DNA of 63,034 bases. It comes from Cupriavidus sp. GTDB taxonomy: Bacteria > Pseudomonadota > Gammaproteobacteria > Burkholderiales > Burkholderiaceae. The position numbers and the translations under genes were made by a program. The notes below the pieces were generated by a model, which ran no database searches, was not told the origin of the DNA, and worked only from the letters and a program-made list of their open reading frames with translations. Each line of letters begins with the position of its first letter. The first letter of the stretch is position 1. Shown piece by piece: positions 56,364 through 63,034 of the stretch. Location of the stretch: NCBI GenBank assembly GCA_031181345.1, contig JAPSLC010000027.1, positions 1 to 63,034 of the forward strand, written 5' to 3'.

Positions 56364-57521
56364 ATGCGGAAATCGTCTTCTGCCACCGATGCCTGCGCCG
56401 CTGCGATCGACCCGGACGAGGTCGCGGCCTGGCTGCGCCTGGACGCCGTGCCCGGCCTCGGTCGCCGCACCGCACGTCTGCTGCTGGACAAGTTCGGCTT
56501 GCCGCAACAGGTGCTGGCGGCCGGCGAGGCCCAGCTGGGGCGTTGGCTGCCGGCCCCCGTGGCCAGCGCCGTCCGGGCGCGACCGGATACGGCCCTGTCG
56601 GCTCGGATCGAGCATACCGTGGCGTGGCTGCGCGAACCCGGTCACCACCTGCTGACGCTGGCGGACCCGGCCTACCCCCACGGCTTGCTGGACCTGAGCG
56701 ACCCGCCGCTGCTGCTGTACGCCCGCGGCACGCTGGAGCGGCTGCGCACACCGGCGCTGGCCGTGGTGGGCGCACGCAGCGCCACGGTGCAGGGCGGGCA
56801 CGACGCCGGGATGTTCGCCTCGGCGTTCTCCGGCGCGGGGATCACGGTGGTGTCCGGCCTTGCGCTCGGCATCGACGCGGCCGCGCATGCCGGCGGGTTG
56901 AGCGGCCCGGGCGGCACCATCGCCGTGGTCGGCACCGGGCTGGACCGTTGCTATCCGGCCTGCCATCGCGCGCTGGCCCAGCGGATTGCCGCCCAAGGGC
57001 TGCTGCTCAGCGAGCTGCCGCTGGGTACGCCGGCGCGCGGCCCGCATTTCCCGCAGCGCAACCGGCTGATCGCGGCGCTGGCCCGCGGCGTGCTGGTGGT
57101 CGAGGCGGCGCTGCGTTCGGGCTCGCTGATCACCGCGCGGCTGGCGGCGGAGCTCGGTCGCGAGGTGTTCGCGGTGCCGGGCTCGATCCACGCGCCGCTG
57201 GCGGCGGGCTGCCACCGGCTGATCCAGCAGGGCGCCAAGCTGGTGGAATGCCCCCAGGATGTGTTCGATGAATTGGGTTTGAGCGAAGGCCTGGCCGGCG
57301 TCGGGAAGCCGGGCGCGACGGTGTCCGCGCGGCCGTCCGAGCGCGCCGACGCACTGGGCACCGCGCTGGCGTACGATCCGGTCGATCCCGACACGTTGTG
57401 CGTCCGTACCGGGCTGCCGCCGGAGGCCGTCACCGCCGCGCTGCTGGAACTGGAATTCGCCGGTGCGGTCGAGCGGATGCCTGGCAATTTGTACCGCCGG
57501 CTGGCACGGCATCTGGTATAA
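56364..57521 (+). CDS. dprA: DNA processing protein DprA
   Basis: A 385-residue cytoplasmic protein that loads RecA on incoming single-stranded DNA in natural transformation. An N-terminal helical region (DAVPGLGRRTARLLL) leads into the Rossmann-like domain: LAVVGARSAT, VSGLALGIDAAAH, GTGLDRCYP, SELPLGTPARGPHFPQRNRLIAALA and EVFAVPGSIHAPLAAGCHRLIQQGA. A C-terminal winged-helix domain (DTLCVRTGLPPEAVTAALLELEFAGAVER) is complete. It follows the LysM remnant by 20 bp and precedes a thioredoxin-like gene. Confidence 0.95.
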   Translation: MRKSSSATDACAAAIDPDEVAAWLRLDAVPGLGRRTARLLLDKFGLPQQVLAAGEAQLGRWLPAPVASAVRARPDTALSARIEHTVAWLREPGHHLLTLADPAYPHGLLDLSDPPLLLYARGTLERLRTPALAVVGARSATVQGGHDAGMFASAFSGAGITVVSGLALGIDAAAHAGGLSGPGGTIAVVGTGLDRCYPACHRALAQRIAAQGLLLSELPLGTPARGPHFPQRNRLIAALARGVLVVEAALRSGSLITARLAAELGREVFAVPGSIHAPLAAGCHRLIQQGAKLVECPQDVFDELGLSEGLAGVGKPGATVSARPSERADALGTALAYDPVDPDTLCVRTGLPPEAVTAALLELEFAGAVERMPGNLYRRLARHLV

Positions 57522-57631
57522 GCGCCGGGGCCTCGCGGCACGGCGGACGGCGGGAGTCGCTACAATCGCCGTTCCTCGTGCTTGATCAGGCGCTCGATCA
57601 GGCGCACGCATTGCTCATGTTTGGATGACCG

Positions 57632-58057
57632 ATGGCCGTTTACTTTCCCGAACGCGATGCGGCCGCGATAGCGGCGGCGCTGCGGGCTCACCCCGAGGGT
57701 CGCCTGGTGGCGTGCCTGTGCGCGGAGTGGTGCGGCACCTGCCGCGACTATCTGGCGGTCTGGCGCGAGCAGGCGGCGCGCCATCCGGAGGATTGCTTCG
57801 TCTGGGTCGATATCGAAACGCATGCCGACGCGCTTGGCGATCTCGATATCGAGAACTTCCCGACCGTGCTGGTGCAGGATGCCGCCGGCGGGGTGCCGCA
57901 GTTCTATGGCACATTGCTCCCCCACGCCGACACGCTGGCTCGGCTGCTGAGCCGCGGCGCGGCCATGCCGGCCGGCGCCGAACCGCCGCCGGATCTGCTC
58001 GGCTGGTTGAATCCTGAGGGATTGGACCGGTCACAGCAGGGAGAAAGCGGCGTTTGA
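57632..58057 (+). CDS. Thioredoxin-fold protein
   Basis: A 141-residue cytoplasmic thioredoxin-like protein with the active site WCGTC (Cys34, Cys37) and the cis-proline region NFPTVLVQD. The dipeptide Gly-Thr between the cysteines differs from the Gly-Pro of classical thioredoxin and suggests a different redox potential. It has no signal peptide. It sits between dprA and topB, a common order in this family, with an unknown partner. The ATG at 57632 gives normal length. Confidence 0.88.
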   Translation: MAVYFPERDAAAIAAALRAHPEGRLVACLCAEWCGTCRDYLAVWREQAARHPEDCFVWVDIETHADALGDLDIENFPTVLVQDAAGGVPQFYGTLLPHADTLARLLSRGAAMPAGAEPPPDLLGWLNPEGLDRSQQGESGV

Positions 58058-58260
58058 AGCCCGCAGGGGCTGGCTCCGGACCGGGTTCGGGCCAAGGATG
58101 AGGCGCGAAGGCGGGGATGGAACTCGCCTTGCACCGTTGTCAATACCCCGCTTATTATTGGCGCCTCATGGCCCCCCGGGGGCCGCAAGTGTGCTGTTTA
58201 CATATTAGTGCTGTGCCAAAACGCGGCCCGCCAAAGGGCGGCCGGCAAGGATTCCCACCC

Positions 58261-60879
<2,619 letters not shown>

Positions 60880-60903
60880 GGCCGAACGACCGAGGCCTAA
60901 CGA

Positions 60904-60929
60904 CCGAGGCCGGCACACGCCGGCCTCGG
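60904..60929 (+). terminator. Terminator of topB
   Basis: An 11-bp perfect stem ccgaggccggc / gccggcctcgg with loop acac, 25 bp past the topB stop, followed by TTCCGCGTTTTT. It may also serve the convergent lysR gene. Confidence 0.85.
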
Positions 60930-60954
60930 TTCCGCGTTTTTCCGTGTGCTTCGG

Positions 60955-61914
60955 CTAGCTCGCCGCCCGGGTACCCGCACCGGACGCCGCGGCGGCGTCC
61001 GCCACCCCACCCGCGCCATCGGCGCTCTTCTTCTTCCCCTCTTCCAGCAGGAAGTCGATGAAGGCTCGCGCCTTGGTCGGCAGGAATTTGCGGCTCGGGT
61101 AGACCACGCTGATATCGCGGCGCGGCAACTGGTATTGCGGCAGGATGTGCTCGAGCAGACCGGCTTCGATACTGGGCCTGGCCAGATACGACGAGAGCAT
61201 CGCGATTCCAAGATCGGCCAGCGCCGCCTGGTGCGCCAGTTCGGCATTGCTGCAGACCATGCCGGGCCGGATCGGCACGGTGACCTCGCCTTCCGGACCG
61301 GACAGCGTCCAGGCGTGCTCGGCATTGGTCAGCCGCATTGCGATGCAGCGGTGCTGGGTCAGCTCATGGGCATGGCGCAGCGGCGCGTGGGCGCGCAGGT
61401 AGCCGGGCGAGGCGCACAGAATCACTTCGGCCGACAGCAGCGGCCGGGCCACCAGATGCGAGCCCAGACCCAGGTCGGACAGTACGATGCCGACGTCCCG
61501 GCCTTCCTCGACGATATCGATGCTGCGGTCCGACAGCAGCACATCGAACACCACGTCGGGATACATCTGCTGGAAGCGCGCCAGCATGTCGGGCAGCAGA
61601 TGTAGTCCAAACATCACAGGTGTGACGATCCGCAAGGTGCCCGATAGGGACTGGCTGCGTGCGGTGACCACCGATTCGGCTTCCTCGACGTCCTCCAGGA
61701 TCTGCTGGCAGCGCTGCAGGTAGGTCTCGCCGGCATCGGTCAGCGACAGGCTGCGGGTGGTCCGGTTCAGCAGCCGGGTGCCCAGATGGCTCTCCAGGTC
61801 CGCGACATAGCGGGTCACCACCGCGTTGGACATTTCCAGTTGCTGCGCCGCACGGGCGAAGCTGCCGAGCTCGACCACCTTGGCGAACACGCGCATCGAT
61901 TGCAGCCGATCCAT
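60955..61914 (-). CDS. LysR family transcriptional regulator
   Basis: A 319-residue regulator. The N-terminal winged helix (MDRLQSMRVFAKVVELGSFARAAQQL, SNAVVTRYVADLESHLGTRLLNRTTRSLSLT) and the effector domain (GTLRIVTPVMFGLHLLPDMLARF ... ) have standard length. The C-terminal 25 residues are Ala/Gly-rich. The ATG at 61914 follows GGGAG by nine bases. It is divergent from the repeat-peptide gene at 62107, which is the natural candidate target. Effector unknown. Confidence 0.93.
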   Translation of the reverse strand: MDRLQSMRVFAKVVELGSFARAAQQLEMSNAVVTRYVADLESHLGTRLLNRTTRSLSLTDAGETYLQRCQQILEDVEEAESVVTARSQSLSGTLRIVTPVMFGLHLLPDMLARFQQMYPDVVFDVLLSDRSIDIVEEGRDVGIVLSDLGLGSHLVARPLLSAEVILCASPGYLRAHAPLRHAHELTQHRCIAMRLTNAEHAWTLSGPEGEVTVPIRPGMVCSNAELAHQAALADLGIAMLSSYLARPSIEAGLLEHILPQYQLPRRDISVVYPSRKFLPTKARAFIDFLLEEGKKKSADGAGGVADAAAASGAGTRAAS

Positions 61915-61987
61915 TGCACAGTCTCCCTTTTTTCTTCCCCATTTTTCCACAGCTTGGGGTTTTTGTTGTTCTTTATAGAACTAATCA

Positions 61988-62016
61988 TTGTGTGCGGTAA
62001 TGTTTATTCATATAAG
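61988..62016 (+). promoter_or_regulatory. Candidate promoter of the repeat-peptide gene
   Basis: TTGTGT (61988-61993) and TATAAG (62011-62016) are 17 bp apart in an AT-rich stretch unlike its surroundings, 90 bp before the gene. A DnaA-box-like TTTTCCACA lies at 61943, nearer to lysR. Confidence 0.5.
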
Positions 62017-62106
62017 GGAAATGCCTAATATGCAGTCATCGGATGCCGCACTGCAGCGAAACCCCGCCGGGGCGGACGTCCTCCCAAACAGAAAAAAGGA
62101 CACATC

Positions 62107-62373
62107 ATGACGATCTCCCGCTTTGCCCTGACCGCCGCCGCCACCGCCCTCGTGGCGACCCTGACCGCCGCTCCCGCCTTCGCCAAGGCCGGCAAGTTCG
62201 ACCCCTACACCGACGGCGCCAAGGTCGGCCAGACCGACGTGTTCACCGAAGGCGCCCGCCAGGGCAAGTTCGACGTGTTCACCGAGGGCGCCCGCCAAGG
62301 CAAGTTCGACGTGTTCACCGAAGGCGCACGCCAGGGCCAGTTCGACGTCTTCACCGAAGGCGCCGCGCGCTAA
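62107..62373 (+). CDS. Secreted 12-residue-repeat peptide
   Basis: An 88-residue exported protein of unknown function. MTISRFALTAAATALVATLTAAPAFA is a clear Sec signal. The mature 62 residues are five near-identical 12-residue modules of the form (F/T)-D-(V/P)-(F/Y)-T-(E/D)-G-A-(R/K)-x-G-x. Three are encoded by almost exact 36-bp copies (62236, 62272, 62308), the fourth is cut short at the stop. The ATG follows AAGGA by six bases. The acid-aromatic-Thr-acid pattern could bind metal or another envelope component; that is speculation. It is divergent from lysR and followed by a strong terminator. Confidence 0.85.
   Translation: MTISRFALTAAATALVATLTAAPAFAKAGKFDPYTDGAKVGQTDVFTEGARQGKFDVFTEGARQGKFDVFTEGARQGQFDVFTEGAAR
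62236..62370 (+). repeat. 36-bp tandem repeat in the secreted peptide gene
   Basis: Units start at 62236, 62272, 62308 and 62344; the first three are full length and differ at few positions, the last is truncated. Confidence 0.95.
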
Positions 62374-62409
62374 GTCTGCCTCCCCCGGACCGCTCCCCCG
62401 GCGGTCCCC

Positions 62410-62437
62410 CGATGCCCGTGCCCAGGCACGGGCATCG
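62410..62437 (+). terminator. Terminator of the secreted peptide gene
   Basis: A 12-bp perfect stem cgatgcccgtgc / gcacgggcatcg with loop ccag, followed by TCGTTT, 37 bp past the stop. Confidence 0.85.
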
Positions 62438-62469
62438 TCGTTTACGGGCTCGCCGAATCCGCCGCCTCC

Positions 62470-62497
62470 AAACAAAACGGGCCGCTTGCGCGGCCCG
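62470..62497 (-). terminator. Terminator of the glycine-zipper gene
   Basis: An 8-bp stem cgggccgc / gcggcccg (62478-62497), loop ttgc; on the minus strand it is followed by TTTTGTTT. It lies 35 bp past the glycine-zipper stop. Confidence 0.85.
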
Positions 62498-62531
62498 TCG
62501 AACTTGCGGTCAGGTAGAGCTGCCCCTGCGA

Positions 62532-63014
62532 TCAATCGTCCCAGTGACGATGGCCGCGGCGGTGATGGCGGTGCTTGTTCTTGTACTTGCTCTTGTGATA
62601 GCCGCGATCGCGGTAGTAGCGGTCGCGGTCGTTGGCGTACGAGTTGCTGCGCGAGACATTGCCGCCCAGCGCCGCGCCTGCGCCGCCGCCCAGGGCCGCG
62701 CCGACCAGGCCGCCGGTCCGGCCGCCCATCGCGTTGCCCGCCGCCGTACCCGCACCGCCGCCGAGCGCGCCGCCCAGGATGGCGCCGGTACGCTCGCGGC
62801 GATTCGAGCTGATGGCGCCGCCGGCGCCGCCGCCCACCGCGCCGCCGATCACGGCACCGGTGGAGCCGCCCAGCGCGCCTCCGACGGCTGCACCTGCGAC
62901 GCCGCCGAGGGCGCCACCCAGTGCGTTATTCATGTCGCTCGCGAATGCAGGCAGCGTCGTCGATGCCGCCAGGGCGAGGGCCACGGTCATATTGCGAACG
63001 AGTCGGCGAGACAT
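62532..63014 (-). CDS. Glycine-zipper envelope protein
   Basis: A 160-residue exported protein. The signal peptide (residues 1-25, ending Phe-Ala-Ser) is followed by about 85 residues of GxxxG repeats (GGALGG, GAVIGGAVGG, GALGGGAG) typical of glycine-zipper domains that pack in membranes. The C-terminus is Tyr/Arg/His-rich (DRYYRDRGYHKSKYK, KHRHHRRGHRHW), basic and possibly metal-binding. The ATG at 63014 follows AGAGGA. It converges on the repeat-peptide gene; both are small envelope proteins, but no functional link is shown. Confidence 0.88.
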   Translation of the reverse strand: MSRRLVRNMTVALALAASTTLPAFASDMNNALGGALGGVAGAAVGGALGGSTGAVIGGAVGGGAGGAISSNRRERTGAILGGALGGGAGTAAGNAMGGRTGGLVGAALGGGAGAALGGNVSRSNSYANDRDRYYRDRGYHKSKYKNKHRHHRRGHRHWDD

Positions 63015-63034
63015 AGTGTTTTTCCTCTGGTTGC

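Overview
The window is a GC-rich (roughly two-thirds G+C by eye), densely coding, ordinary chromosomal segment. Gene content and order point to a betaproteobacterium of the Burkholderiaceae, closest in flavour to Cupriavidus/Ralstonia: an ntrX/ntrY/DUF4390/rsmB/htpX block, rhtB/fmt/def/dprA/thioredoxin/topB, a tRNA-Phe, and phhA/phhB with an Lrp regulator. Genus is an inference; no rRNA or species marker is present. I see no insertion sequence, prophage, integrase or CRISPR array.

Layout. 1-3.9 kb: a branched-chain amino-acid type ABC transporter operon on the minus strand (livG-livF-livK-livH-livM, the last cut by the window edge). 4.3-7.0 kb: a GMC oxidoreductase and a monoglyceride-lipase-like hydrolase. 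7.0-10.5 kb: copper homeostasis (cueR, copA, copZ) with a recognisable CueR operator. 10.5-12.5 kb: OmpW porin and a cyclic-imine reductase of the ornithine cyclodeaminase family. 12.6-21.9 kb: an overlapping operon of a giant alpha-2-macroglobulin, a YhhN membrane enzyme and penicillin-binding protein 1C. 22-24 kb: Lrp regulator divergent from phenylalanine hydroxylase and its pterin recycling enzyme. 24.2-26.7 kb: an orphan two-component system. 26.7-28.8 kb: a SET-domain lysine methyltransferase and the HU protein gene on either side of a 1.2-kb non-coding, motif-packed region. 29-33.7 kb: DUF2272 lipoprotein, dinB, rarD, orphan TRAP binding protein. 34-38.5 kb: LamB-like outer-membrane protein, aquaporin, BNR propeller plus ThiS-like protein. 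38.8-44.6 kb: dctB/dctD and a DUF6351 lipoprotein. 44.9-46.6 kb: DUF2243 membrane protein, small lipoprotein, tRNA-Phe. 46.6-62 kb: nitrogen/redox two-component pair, translation and RNA modification genes, membrane protease, DNA uptake and topology genes, LysR. 62-63 kb: a secreted repeat peptide and a glycine-zipper protein.

The most unusual signals are non-coding or repetitive. (1) The SET-to-HU interval carries at least thirteen GTWTACC motifs plus DnaA-box-like sequences. (2) A four-unit, exactly 12-bp-spaced array of DnaA-box-like 9-mers lies downstream of the HU gene. (3) Short tandem duplications with a 12-bp unit recur at more than a dozen unrelated places, in coding and non-coding DNA. 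(4) A secreted peptide is built from five 12-residue modules. (5) A ubiquitin-like ThiS/MoaD-type protein ending in Gly-Gly is paired with a BNR beta-propeller. These are candidates read from sequence, not demonstrated systems.
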